Shown here piece by piece: positions 21,697 to 33,744 of a stretch of DNA of 64,000 nt. Made by a program: the position numbers and the translations under genes. Numbering within the stretch: position 1 is the stretch's first letter; every line of letters begins with the position of its first letter. Source of the DNA: Mikania micrantha (lineage: Eukaryota; Streptophyta; Magnoliopsida; Asterales; Asteraceae). The notes under the pieces were generated by a model, which saw nothing but the letters and a program-made list of their open reading frames with translations, searched no databases and was not told the DNA's origin. The stretch lies in NCBI GenBank assembly GCA_009363875.1, contig CM018695.1:19440755-19504754 (forward strand). The letters are read 5' to 3'.

Positions 21697-23842
21697 TGTC
21701 ACACCCCCACCCCTCGTCACCTCGTGCCTGGTCTGACGTCACCGAACCGGTTGCGGAAGCATAGTGGTGATGTCTCCGAGGTGAGGTGTGACTTACTTGA
21801 ACCGATATCATAAGCACACAGATTAACTAAAAGTACATACATTACAAGGATGTCGCAATTACAAATACATTACAGCTATATTTATTTATTTAATTACAGT
21901 ATTAATTATACAGGTGAAATTATCCCAAAAGTGCATCCTCACCGCTATTACTGTTTACCTGCAAAAAGGTTTGAGTTTGAAACGTCAGCACAAAGCTGGT
22001 GAGACCGACAGTTCAATTTAAAACAATATGATATGATAAGTACGTTCTCAAAAGTTCAGTTCTGGATAACCATGGGACCTGTATCTAGTTCCTTTCGGAC
22101 GTCTAGTCTGTCTCAAGATATTACCCGTCGGTACATATCTTAGTGCCTCATTATCTTAATGTCTATCACACCATTAAGAAGTTCAGGAAACAGATAACAA
22201 ACATTCACACAAGGGGAGATGCAATCCTCCCAGCGAATGGGGTGTCAACCAATAGTACTATCAATGTTTTCTGTTCGGCCACACATGGGTTCACTAGATA
22301 CAGTTCAAGAATGAGGACTTTTAGTTCCATGATAGAGTTCAGTTCTACAGGCAAAATCCCATGAAATCCCACAAAAGTCAAATGAAATCACACAGATATC
22401 ATTGATGCATATCATATAGTTCTCAAAAGTTTAGCAGTTCTACCCCGAAGTTTATAAAAGAGTAAAAAGAAAAGGGGTTGCACGAAACTCACCTGATAAT
22501 TCAGTAGTAGCAGAATATCACACAAACCGATGATAATATGATGATTCTGCATTAGTTTATGTTTAATGAGTTATTAATGTTCCAACTCGCTGATTAAATC
22601 TCTCTGAACGTACAATGTCAAGGACATTGCTTTGAAAGTCATCAAATTGATACTTAGTATTTAATTACATATTTTAATGTAATATCATACAATGTATGGT
22701 AATGTAGGAACCTATACTGACTCAGATTCCTAATACTAAGTTGATGACTCCCTCGATTAATCAGTATAATCTCAGACTAACCAAATAGCTAACGTTGTTG
22801 ATTGTAATTGCTAAGATAGTCTCTAGACAGTTTAATGGCTTAGAAATGATTAATCCTTGTTATTGACTACCCAAATATCATGGAATATCACAATGTAGTA
22901 TTAGAATAGTTTTAATAACCATGTTTAACATACTAATCTGACTGTTATCAGAAACATTAGATAATCGTTCTAATGAGTATGTTAATGATTGTGATTAGTT
23001 TAAAACACCCAACTTTCACGTTGCATGTTAAAGATTAATCAAACTAATCACATACATAGTCACAACCAAATGGTTTAAACCATTACAACCATTGTTATGA
23101 TTCCATGCAAACCGGGCATTACAACGGCTCAAAACAAGGATTTACCCGTTAACAGTTCGAGTTTATCATCCAAAATCAATCCTAGCCATCATCTAAGCAA
23201 TAATCAACAACCCTAACTATATCATTACGTTCAAAACTAAGATTTAATCATTCATAATCAAACTAGAAGGTTTAAAATGAACCATTACCTATTCTGGCGG
23301 ATTCCAACGGATAAAATGATGATCAGAACTTGTTTTAACGTCTTTGGATGCGATCTAAACGTCGAGAGGCCTTCAAATATGAGATTCGAGAGGTTGGATG
23401 ATGAATTTTCGAAGATGATAGCTGTTTTCGACGCTGTGAAGATAAGAATGAGGGTGATGATGAAAATCTGATCTTTTAATCCACTTGCCGTCGATCTAGA
23501 CCCCAGGCGTACCGCCTGACGCCCAACACCCAACCTAGGCGTACCGCGCGCGTCAACCCCGGCCTTCCAGAAGCTTTTGGGCCCGCGCGTATCGCCTGGA
23601 GTTGTTCCTCGACCTGAGGCGTACCGCCTAAGGGCAATTTCTTCCATTTTTCGACGGAAACTTCGTTTCGCGATTCCGAGCAATCCGTAACTCCGTTTCG
23701 CGCACGGTTTTCGCCTACATTCATCATTTTTCACATACTACCATCTCATATTTATTTCGGCGACCAATTCAACACGGATTTTAAACACGATCAAATGTGC
23801 TCAATTCATTGATGACGTAATTCTTCTTACACGATTATCACA
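21697..23842 (-). repeat. Family 2 gypsy 5' LTR
   Basis: 2146 bp, near-identical to 12537-14681. It has an extra G in the run at 22213-22216 and a G instead of T near 21875. It would contain the promoter and polyadenylation signals. Flanked on the right by the second CTGTG. Confidence 0.95.
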
Positions 23843-23847
23843 CTGTG

Positions 23848-23881
23848 GTTGCTTCCGTGGTCTACCCCTTTGTCCAGCCAT
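23848..23881 (-). pseudogene. Family 1 gypsy gag, first codons
   Basis: ATG at 23881 begins MAGQRGRPRKQP, matching the intact start at 63845. The rest of gag lies at 12536 and below, separated by the family 2 insertion. The basic N-terminus is the same in both family 1 copies. Confidence 0.92.
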
Positions 23882-24211
23882 TTAACTACCTACAGGATGC
23901 AACAATTGGAGAATCAGTACAGGATCAGTTTAGCACGAAATAAGCTTTGTAAATCGTTAATGACGTTGATCAGGTGTTATTAACCATTTACCTAACTCAT
24001 AGGCTCTAAACGTTTCCCATCCCGTCACCCCAACGTGCATGACTCTAACTACCTTTCTAACCTTACATCTATGTCTTAACTCATACATAACATTCAGCTC
24101 ATGGCATCAAACTACCCTTGACTGGCATTCTTATCATTCTGTCCCATTTTCAGTTTAAGTCCAGTCATTAGGGATGACCGGATCTCTCAAACTATGGCTC
24201 TGATACCAACT
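23882..24211 (-). other. Family 1 leader and primer binding site
   Basis: A non-coding 330-base leader between the 5' LTR and gag. The primer site TGGTATCAGAGCC is at 24196-24208 in the sense direction, three bases from the LTR. Unlike family 2 there is no additional frame between primer site and gag. Confidence 0.9.
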
Positions 24212-26516
24212 TGAGAGGCCCCTAGCCCTTCAGTTGGCAAACATCAAACCCATACTCTTTAATACATATTTACCTTACCATAGCAGCGGAATTTAAGGCG
24301 ATTACATATAATATTATACAAACCTAAACAAACATTAATACATAGCTCATATCTTTATTAGGATTATAACATAGCCATTCTATGCCAGGGGTAGTCTTCA
24401 ACGTATGCCATGAGCCCTCCTGGTTTCCTTTCTCAACTATTCAACCTGATATGCATGTAAAACAAGTCAGCTTTATGCTGGTGAGTTCTAAATTCATTTC
24501 TTAGAAAATCCTTTTACATAACAAACCTGTTCTCATATCATAATTTCATAACATACATAGCATTGTAACATAATTACATAACATACATATCATCATAACA
24601 TCATTCATACAGTGAAGGAACTTCACCGTCAACTGCTGACCCTGAAGTCAAACAGGTTTGTGCAGCACAAGGCTCTTAAACTATAAACTCGTAGCTGATA
24701 ACTCATACATGTATAAGATTTCTTTAACACTATCAACGCGCAGCTGATAACTCAAGCATGCCTAAGATTTCTTTAACTGAACTGGCGACACACAGTCGAC
24801 AGGCCTATGTTTCCACAGGACTCTTTAACCATCAACCGAAATTGACGGCTCATACCGGTACAAGACTCCTTTACATATATCATTCATACATAATATGGTT
24901 TAAATCATTTAAACCATCATCATCATAAACGGCTCCTTTCACCGTAGTGTTCAAGTTTTGCCCAACCGCAGCCAGCAAAACCTCATTTCCTACTCAACCT
25001 CGGTTGAGTCTTTTAAAATCATTTCTTTCTCAACCGCAGTTGAGACTTTAAAACATTCATTATATTTCAACTGAGATTCTTAAAAATCATTTACTTCTCA
25101 ATCATAATATAGACTTAAAACATTCTTTTCTTTAAAACATTCTTTATCTATAAACATTCTTTATCTGTAAACTTTCTTTATCTGTAAACATGTTTTACCT
25201 GACCATAATCAGGTTAAAATCACTCTCATACAATACTTTATACATACATACAATCATTTTCATAAAAGAACTTTATAACATGCATATCAGCCCAAAATGA
25301 TAAAACATTTAAAACAGGGCTTTAAGAACTCACCTGATATCTTTCAGTAGCACGATTCCTCGTAAACTGATACTAATGGTGTAACTCTGCATTAGTTTAC
25401 ACTTAATAAGTTATTTAGGTTTTAACCTACTGATTAGATCTTTCTGAACGTTCAATGTCAAAGACATTGTCTTGAAAGTCATCAAATAGTTAACGTTGTT
25501 GATTATAATGCTAAAACAGTTCCTAAACCGATTAATGGCTTAGAAATGATCAATCCTTATCATTAATTGCCCAAATATCATGAAATATCACAATGTAGTC
25601 TTAGAATAGGTTTAATAACCATATTTAACATACTAATCTGACAGTTATCATAAACATCAGATAATCGTTCTAATGAGTATGTTAATGATCGTGATTAGTT
25701 TGAAACACTTAGATTTAACCTTTGCATTTCAAAGATTAACCAAGCTAATCACCTACATTGTCATAACCAAATGGATTAAACCATTATAATCACAGTTGTG
25801 ATTTCATGCAAACCGGGCATTACAACAGATCAAAACAAGGATTTAACCGTTAGAACATCGTGTTCTTCATTTCTAATCAATCCTAGCCATCATCTAGGCA
25901 ATAATCAACAATCCTAACTATGTCATTACGTTCAAAATCAAGATCTAATCAATCAAAATCGAACTAGAAGGCTAAAACGAATCATTACCTAATCTGACGG
26001 AGTTTGGAGCATAGAACAACGATCAGAACTTGTAAACACGTTCCCTGGCTTCAAATATGTGATCTGATGGCTTTGATTTGGTGATTTGATGGTTAAACAT
26101 CGAATTCTTTCGTCCGGAGCTAGAAAGGTTCGAGATATGAAAAAATCAAACTTTCTGCGTGAAACTGATTAAGAAATCTGATCCATAACACCGCCTCACT
26201 CGTCGCGTACCGCGACAAGGGGCCAAAAAGAGCTTCGCGTACCGCGAAGAAATCCGGAGGATTTTAGCTATTTTAGGTCCGTCGCGTACCGCGAAGGATC
26301 CTCAAATATTCGTCGCGTACCGCGACGAGTCCAGAAGTTCAATACTTTTAAAATTTTCTTCGTTTCGCGATTCCGGACAATCCGTAACTCCGTTTCGCGC
26401 ACGGTTTTCGCCTACGTTCATCATTTCTCGTGTACTATCAATCTGTAGTAATTACCATTGTCAATTCAACGTAGATTTTATACACGATCAAATGTGCTAA
26501 TTATTCGGTTGTTACA
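24212..26516 (-). repeat. Family 1 gypsy 5' LTR
   Basis: 2305 bp, same length as the 3' LTR. Sense start TGTAACAACC at 26516. It contains the same four hairpin motifs as the 3' LTR and is followed on the right by the CCTTT duplication and the rest of element A. Confidence 0.94.
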
Positions 26517-26652
26517 CCTTTACATTAAAAAAAAGAAAAAAAAAGAATCTGACACGTGTCACCATCCTATACACTTACATTTTTAAAGTAACCATTGGAT
26601 GATGGTTAATGGGTTGTAACAAAAGATGAGGGTTATCAAAAATTCCATCCCC
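26517..26652. mobile_element. Element A, right part
   Basis: After the CCTTT duplication the sequence resumes element A and matches 32831-32966 of A2 through CCATTGGATGATGGTTAATGGG to the end TCAAAAATTCCATCCCC at the TA tract. Joined logically with 4347-5660 this gives an element of about 1.45 kb. Confidence 0.85.
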
Positions 26653-26674
26653 TATATATATATATATATATATA

Positions 26675-28213
26675 GAAGGGTTATAATGCTAACCTTAGGA
26701 TAGATCAATAACCCATTAACCTCACCATATTCAGTGATCAAATTACAAGATGCCAATCTAATGGTTGATATTAAACTATAATATAATAATGTAATTGATT
26801 TGAAAGAAAATGGAATAAGGGTATTAATGTAATTTGCTATATTAAATATTTTACCCCATCTGTTTTTATACATCCATAACTTTTTTATACTATAATTTTT
26901 TTTATAAAAATTGCACCATTTTACTCGTCTTTTTTTTTCTCTTTAATTAGTCTTGACTAGGTTTTTTTATTTTTTTCGGATGTTCGTATTTACACCAATG
27001 TAACAAATATAAAACTAACAAATTATTTGTAACGAGTTGTAACGAATTTGGGTTTACATTGTTGTATAATAAATAGTGATTAAGTTTAAGAGTATAAACG
27101 AGCCAAGCTGATCCTGAGCTCGTTAATTACGTTATATTCTTGACTAGGTTTTTTATTTTTTTCCGGATGCTCCTTAATTACGTTATATCCTTGATTTTGT
27201 AACAAATTTTGGTTTTAAAGTAGTAAAATGTATTTACAATCTTGTAAATATAATTTTTAATGTATGAAAATGTATTTACAATCTTGTAAATATAACGAAT
27301 TTTGGTTTTTATCAACAAAATGTTATAGTATTTTTTTAAAGTAATAAAACGTATTACAATCTAGTAGATATAACGAATTTTGTTTTTTATCAACAAAATG
27401 TTATAGTATTTTTTTAAAGTATTAAAATGTATTTACAATCTTGTAGATATAACGAATTTTGGTTTTTATCAACAAAATGTTACATTATTTTTTTAAAGTA
27501 TTAAAATATATTTACAATCTTGTAGATATAATTTTTTTAAAGTATTAAAACGTATTTACAATCTTGTATATATATAACGAAATTTTGGTTTTTATCAACA
27601 AAATGTTATATTATGTTTTTAAAGTATTAAAATGTCTTTACAATCTTGTAGATATTATTTTTTTTAAAGTATTAAAATATATTTACAATCTTTTAGATAT
27701 AATTTTTTTTGTAGTATTAAAATGTATTTACAATCTTGTATATATAACGAATTTTGGAGCATCCGGAAAAAATAAAAAAACCTAGTCAAGAATATAACGT
27801 AATTAACTAGCTCGGGATCGGCTTGGCTCGTTTACACTCTTAAACGTAAACCCTATTTATTCTACAACAATATAAACCCCAAATTCGTTATAACTCGTTC
27901 CAAATAATTTGTTATTTTTATACTTGTTACTTTGGTGTAAATACGAACATCCGAAAAAAATAAAAAAACCTAGTCAAGACTATAACGGAATTAAAGAGAA
28001 AAATAAGATGAGTAAAATGATGCAATTTTTATAAAAAAATATTATAGTATAAAAAAGTTATGGATGTATAAAAAAAGAGGGTAAGTTAGTATATAAAGCA
28101 AATTACTAATTTACCCTTATCAAATAATAAAAGAAAAATCCATGCGTTTAATTATGATTGGGTAAAGAGAGTTAATGGGTTAGTGCTCTAAGTGTGGTTA
28201 GTAGTATTTGATC

Positions 28214-28216
<3 letters not shown>
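26675..28216. mobile_element. Element B1: (TA)n-flanked foldback element
   Basis: About 1.54 kb between TA tracts 26653-26674 and 28217-28303. The ends are imperfect inverted repeats (GAAGGGTTATAATGCTAACC against the complement of TTAGTAGTATTTGATCCC, both followed by AACCCATTAA). Arms of about 300 bases at 26870-27170 and 27755-28080 are near-complementary, with matching phrases GACTAGG..TTTTT..CGGATG. Between them is a tandem array of ~80-bp units ending TTTACAATCTTGTAGATATA. No protein is encoded; short open frames are by-products. Confidence 0.75.

Positions 28217-28303
<87 letters not shown>
28217..28303. repeat. (TA)n microsatellite between B1 and B2
   Basis: About 87 bases of pure AT dinucleotides shared as the border of two copies of the same element. 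Length in the assembly may be inexact. Confidence 0.95.
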
Positions 28304-28306
<3 letters not shown>

Positions 28307-29929
28307 AAGGGTTCTAATGCTAACCTTAGGATAGAGCAATAACCCATTAACCTCACCATATTTAATGATCAAATTACAAGATGCTAATCTAATGGTTGAT
28401 ATTAAACTATAATATAATAATGTAATTGATTTGAAAGAAATGGGAATAAGAGCATTAATGTAATTTGCTATATTAAATACTTTACCCCATCTTTTTTTAT
28501 ACATCCATAACTTTTTTATAGTATAATATTTTTTTATAAAAATTGCACCATTTTACTCGTCTTTTTTTCTCTTTAATTCCGTAGTCTTGACTAGGTTTTT
28601 ATTTTTTTTCGGATGTTCGTATTTACACCAATGTCACAAGTATAAAACTAACAAATTATTTGTAACGAATTGTAACGAATTTGGGTTTATATTGTTGTAT
28701 AATAAATAGGGTTTAAGTTTAAGAGTGTAAACGAGCCAAGCCGATCCTGAGCTCGTTAATTACGTTATATTTTTGACTAGGTTTTTTATTTTTTCCGAAT
28801 GCTCGTTAATTACGTTATATTCTTGATTTTGTAACGAATTTTGGTTTTTAAAGTACTAAAATGTAATTACAATCTTGTAAATGTAATTTTTAAAGTATGA
28901 AAATGTATTTACAATCTTGTAAATATAACGAATTTTGGTTTTTATCAACAAAATGTTATAGTATTTTTTTAAAGTATTAAAACGTATTACAATCTAGTAG
29001 ATATAACGAATTTTGTTTTTTATCAACAAAATGTTATAGTATTTTTTTTAAATTATTAAAATGTATTTACAATCTTGTAGATATAACGAATTTTGGTTTT
29101 TATTAACAAAATGTTATATTATTTTTTTAAAGTATTAAAATATATTTACAATCTTGTAGATATAATTTTTTTAAAGTATTAAAACGTATTTACAATCTTG
29201 TATATATAACGAAATTTTGGTTTTTATCAACAAAATGTTATATTTATTTTTTTAAAGTATTAAAATGTCTTTACAATCTTGTAGATATAATTTTTTTAAA
29301 GTATTAAAACGTATTTACAATCTAGTAGATATAACGAATTTTGTTTTTTATCAACAAAATGTTATACTATTTTTTTAAAGTACTAAAATGTATTTACAAT
29401 CTTGTAGATATCATTTTTTTATAGTATTAAAATATATTTACAATCTTGTAGATATAACGAATTTTGGAGCATCCGGAAAAAATAAAAAAACCTAGTCAAG
29501 AATATAACGTAATTAACTAGCTCGGGATTGGCTTAGCTCGTTTACACTCTTAAACGTAAACCCTATTTATTCTACAACAATGTAAACCCCAAATTCGTTA
29601 CAACTCGTTCCAAATAATTTGTTATTTTTATACTTGTTATATTGGTGTAAATACGAACATCCGAAAAAGAATAAAAAAACCTAGTCAAGACTATAACGGA
29701 ATTAAAGAGAAAAATAAGACGAGTAAAATGGTGCAATTTTTATAAAAAAATATTATAGTATAAAAAAGTTATGGATTTATAAAAAAAGAGGGGATAAGTT
29801 AGTACATAAAGCAAATTACTAATTTACCTTATCAAATAATAAAAGAAAAATCAATGTGTTTAATTATGATTGGGTAAAGAGAGTTAATGGGTTAGTGCTC
29901 TAAGGGTGATTTAGTATTTGATCCTAATC
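28304..29929. mobile_element. Element B2: second copy of element B
   Basis: A direct neighbour and close relative of B1, same orientation, about 1.63 kb. It starts GGGAAGGGTTCTAATGCTAACC and ends TTTAGTATTTGATCCTAATC. It has the same arms and central array, with about one more repeat unit than B1 (29280-29400). Confidence 0.75.
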
Positions 29930-30179
29930 ATATATATATATATATATATATTAAGTTATACACACACATATATATTATATTACACATATATATATATTAA
30001 GTTATACACACACATATATATTATATTACACATACATACATATATATTATGCATAATGTATATATATACAATATCTTATACACATATTTATATAAATATA
30101 CATATATGTATAATATATATGTATGTATATATATAGATATATTAGATTTCATATATATAATATATATACACACTATATA
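29930..30179. repeat. Degenerate TA/CA-rich simple repeat
   Basis: TATATA, TACACACACA and TATTATATTACACA units, including a roughly 60-base duplication (29950-30030). It separates B2 from C and is the only impure tract in the chain, which suggests an older or expanded microsatellite. Confidence 0.85.
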
Positions 30180-31567
30180 GGGGAGAGATATTCTACAAAG
30201 GGATAAAAACTTAAAAAGTGTATGTAGCCACAAAATGTTGTTACGTGGATAAGAAGTCAAAGAGTTAACATGTCAAAACAAAAAATGAATATGCACATGC
30301 AAGTCACATGCAAGTTTCTCTTATATTTTTAAACGTTCATAAATTTTGTATACGTTAATATTTTCTAAAAAAAATTACACCATAAAATTAAGCGTTTTTT
30401 ATCTTTCTAACGAGTATAATATTAATATATTTTTTTAAAAATTAAAATAGCGACTTAAACAGGGTTAAACGAATTGTAAGTTTTATAACGTTTTTTTCGA
30501 ATATTATTCAAACTAGACTTTTATGGTGTTTTTTAAGACGCATCTGTACATTTTATGGTGTTCAAATTTTATGGTGTTTTTCGAGATATATTATGGTGTT
30601 AATATTTTATGGTGTTCGAGTATTAATGAAACCAAAACATGACATTTTCTGTTGATTTTAAAAAACTAAAAACACCATAAACACTTAAAGTGTGTACATT
30701 GTGTTTTTAACTTAGTTTATGGTGTTTTTTCGAGATATTTTATTGTGTTTATAGTGTTTACGTTTTATGGTGTTTTTTCAAGTTATTTTATTGTGTTTAT
30801 GGTGTTAATATTTTATGGTGTTTATGGTGTTCGAATATTTTTGAAACTAACATGGGCATTTTATGGAGTTTGTGAACACTAAAAACACTATAAACCCTTA
30901 AGTTTGTAAATGGTGTCTACGAACTAAGCAACTTCATATATGAACACTAAAAACACCATAATAGTTACCCCTTTTGTTTATTTAGAGAAAAAACACCATA
31001 AAAATGTTCATTTTTATGAACTTTCGAAAAAACAATATAAAATACTTAGTTTTATGAATATCCAGAAAACATATAAAAAGTCACCATAAACGATCGTTAT
31101 CCTTTTTGTTTATTCAGTGAAAACACCATAAAATGTTTAGTTTCATGTATTTATGAAAAAACACCATAAAACATCAGGTTCATAAAACGCCATAAAAACC
31201 ACTCAGTTATCAAACAAATGAAAAAACACCATAAAAATACCCCAATTTCATACAACGCATATTTGTTCTTTTTTTATATAACAATATTATACTCGTTGTA
31301 AAGATAAAAAATTCTCGATTTTATAGTGTAGTTTTTTTTTAAAAAAATAATAACGTGTAAAAAAGATATTGTAGTTTGAAAAAAAAATGGGGAAGTTGAT
31401 AAAAGTCAACAATTGATGCAATAACTATTATACCCTTCCAGCCATCTTATTTCCTTTTCAAATCTCCCATGTGAGGTGTCACCTTTAGAGCCATTCATTT
31501 TTAAAATAAGTGGCTAAGATTTATTCTTACATTTTTTAAGGTTTATTGCCTTTGTAGAGTAACCATA
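30180..31567. mobile_element. Element C: (TA)n-flanked foldback element
   Basis: About 1.39 kb. The left end GGGGAGAGATATTCTACAAAGG pairs imperfectly with the complement of the right end (CCTTTGTAGAGTAACCATA). The left half is packed with TTTATGGTGTT and the right half with its complement AACACCATAAA, so the element can form a long imperfect hairpin. No coding capacity. Confidence 0.7.
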
Positions 31568-31585
31568 TTATATATATATATATAT

Positions 31586-32963
31586 AGGATTTGGAATTTT
31601 TTATAACCCTCTTTTTTTGCTACAACTACATAACCCATTTCAACCAATCATAAGCTTACACATATGCATTTCATTAAAATATTAAAAAGGGCATCATAGT
31701 CATTTTACCCTTATAAGTTTTCCCCCCCTCTTTTTTAAACATTAATAACTTTTTTATAATATTTTTATTTTTAAAAAAAATTGCACCATTATATTCGTCT
31801 CATTTTTCTCTTTAATTCCGTTATAGTCTCGACTAATTTTTTTTTTACCTTTTTTAGATGCCATATATTTACATCATTGTAACGAGCTTAAAAATAACAA
31901 ATTTATTTGAAATTTTTTTAAAAATGATAAATTACAGTGATGTAAGTTATATTGACGTAATTTATCGTGATGTAATTTACATTGACGTAAATTTCGGTTT
32001 CGGTTTTTTTCGATGAATTTGGTTTAAATTACAGTGATGTAATTTAAACATTAATAACTTTTTTATAATATATTATTTTTTAAAAAAATTGCACCATTAT
32101 ATTCGTCTCATTTTTCTCTTTAATTCCGTTATAGTCTCGACTAATTTTTTTTACCTTTTTTAGATGCCATATATTTACATCATTGTAATGAGCTTAAATA
32201 TAACAAATTTATTTGAAATTTTTTTAAAAATGATAAATTACAGTGATGTAAGTTACATTGACGTAATTTATCGTAATGTAATTTACATTGACGTAAAATT
32301 CGGTTTCGGTTTTTTTCGGTGAATTTGGTTTAAATTACAGTGATGTAATTTACATTGACAACAAATTAGTTTAAAATTTTTTCGAACAATGAAAAATTAC
32401 ATCACTATAATTATCATTGTGAGAGAAAAAATCAAAATAATGTGTTCTATTTCATCACTATAATTTATCATTGTAATTATCATTGTTAGAGAAAAAAATT
32501 AAATAATGTGTAACGTCACCGTTAATTATGTCATTGTAAATTACTTCATTTTGTGTTACATTACTTCATTTTTTATTACATTACTGTAATATACCATTGC
32601 TATAATTTTTTTTAATTAATTTGCTATCTTTAAGTTCGTTACAATGATGTAAATATATGACATAAAAAAAAAAAAAAAAAACTAGTCGAGATTATAACGA
32701 AATTAAAGAGAAAAATGAGACGAGTATAATGGTGCAATTTTTTTTAAAAAATAATATAGTATTAAAAAGTTATGAATGTTTAAAAAAAAGGGGGGTAAAC
32801 TTTACTTAAATAACAAATGTCTTAAATACCCTTTATATTAAAAAAAAAGAAAAAAAAGGAATCTGACACGTGCCACGATCCTACACACTTTCCTTTTTCA
32901 AGCAACCATTGGATGATGGTTAATGGGTTGTAACAAAAAAAGTGGGTTATCAAAAATTCCATG

Positions 32964-32966
<3 letters not shown>
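31586..32966. mobile_element. Element A2: complete copy of element A with inner duplication
   Basis: Begins GGATTTGGAATTTTTTATAACCC and ends GGGTTATCAAAAATTCCATGCC, inverted repeats of about 50 bp. Compared with the copy at 4347, the segment AAACATTAATAACTT..TTCCGTTATAGTCTCGAC appears twice (about 31737 and 32046), a roughly 307-base direct duplication. Its intact body shows where the family 1 gypsy element entered the other copy. Confidence 0.8.

Positions 32967-33013
<47 letters not shown>
32967..33013. repeat. (TA)n microsatellite closing the chain
   Basis: TA run after element A2, the right border of the series of TA-flanked elements. Confidence 0.93.
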
Positions 33014-33016
<3 letters not shown>

Positions 33017-33744
33017 AAGTGGAGGAAAAAAACAAACAAAAACGAGCTGGCTCGAGGTTTATTACGAACTGAGCTAGAGCCAGAATTTTTGGCTCGAAAG
33101 AAATTTAGGCTCTGCTTGGTTCAAAAATCCACGAGCCGAGCTAGAGCCAGGCCTGGCTCGGCTCGTCACGACTCGATTACAGCTCTAATCAACTCACATC
33201 AAAATCGATTTTAACCGATGGTTATGGTTAAACTAAATAATTAGCCGATTCATTCGGTTTTGGTTGTCGTTAGGTCAAGTCATTAACCAATTTTAATTGA
33301 TCCATTGCAAATGGCTTACTAATTTGTTATTTATTTAAAATTTGTATGTATGAAGGTACGCGTATCAAGCCGACTCGTTAGCTACTCGGTATTGAATCGG
33401 TAAAAATCTTAAAAGAGTTCAGTCTAGGCCTAAGTCAAAGCTTGATCCCAAAAGTATGTCTTGTTAAGTTTTCAAGCATGCGCTCAAGTTTCACATATCA
33501 AAATAAAGTCAACTTGCGTGCCTGAACAAGTTTTTATTTATATAATTCTTATATATTTTATTAAGTGTATATTTATATAATTATTTGTGTACATAAAATT
33601 ATGATAAATATATTTAAATCATACATTTTATGTTATATTTGGAAAGTAATATATATTAAATTAATAATATAAATAGATAAATTGAATAAAATTAAAAAAT
33701 AAATGAGCTGAGCGAAGCCAATATCGAGCTTAGAAATTTTCTTA
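33014..33744. other. Repeat-derived, no gene; GAGC-rich stretches
   Basis: Contains GAGCC/GGCTC-rich sequence (33035-33180) resembling 3275-3435, then AT-rich DNA. The phrase GAGCTTAGAAATTTTCTTA is cut by the Harbinger element and resumes after 35557 as TAAGTCTAGCTTGAGC, so this was already repeat DNA when the transposon arrived. Confidence 0.5.

Larger units (their letters stand above)
12537..23842 (-). mobile_element. Ty3/gypsy family 2 element, complete, nested
   Basis: A minus-strand LTR retrotransposon of 11.3 kb inserted in the gag of the family 1 element, with duplication CTGTG. The LTRs (12537-14681 and 21697-23842) appear to differ by one substitution (near 12715/21875) and one G-run length, so this is the youngest insertion in the window. 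In sense order it contains primer site, an additional 251-aa frame, an array of 61-bp repeats, gag, protease, RT, RNase H, integrase and polypurine tract. The polyprotein has one frame break and one in-frame stop as assembled. Tekay/Del-type chromovirus by domain order and LTR length (inference). Confidence 0.95.
5661..26516 (-). mobile_element. Ty3/gypsy family 1 element, complete, interrupted
   Basis: An LTR retrotransposon on the minus strand, inserted in element A with target duplication CCTTT (5656-5660 and 26517-26521). Both LTRs are 2305 bp, begin TGTAACAACC in the sense direction and end CTCTCA. Primer site, gag-pol and polypurine tract are in the expected order. Domain order (protease, RT, RNase H, integrase, chromodomain-like end), long LTRs and the tRNA-Met primer site point to the Tekay/Del chromovirus group. 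By eye the two LTRs differ at about 7 positions, so insertion was recent. A second element (12537-23842) sits inside its gag. Net of that insertion the element is about 9.5 kb. Confidence 0.93.

Noticed and set aside
33020..33214. Gene in the GAGC-rich stretch
   Set aside because: Low-complexity repeat also found at 3275-3435; the frame has no recognisable domain.
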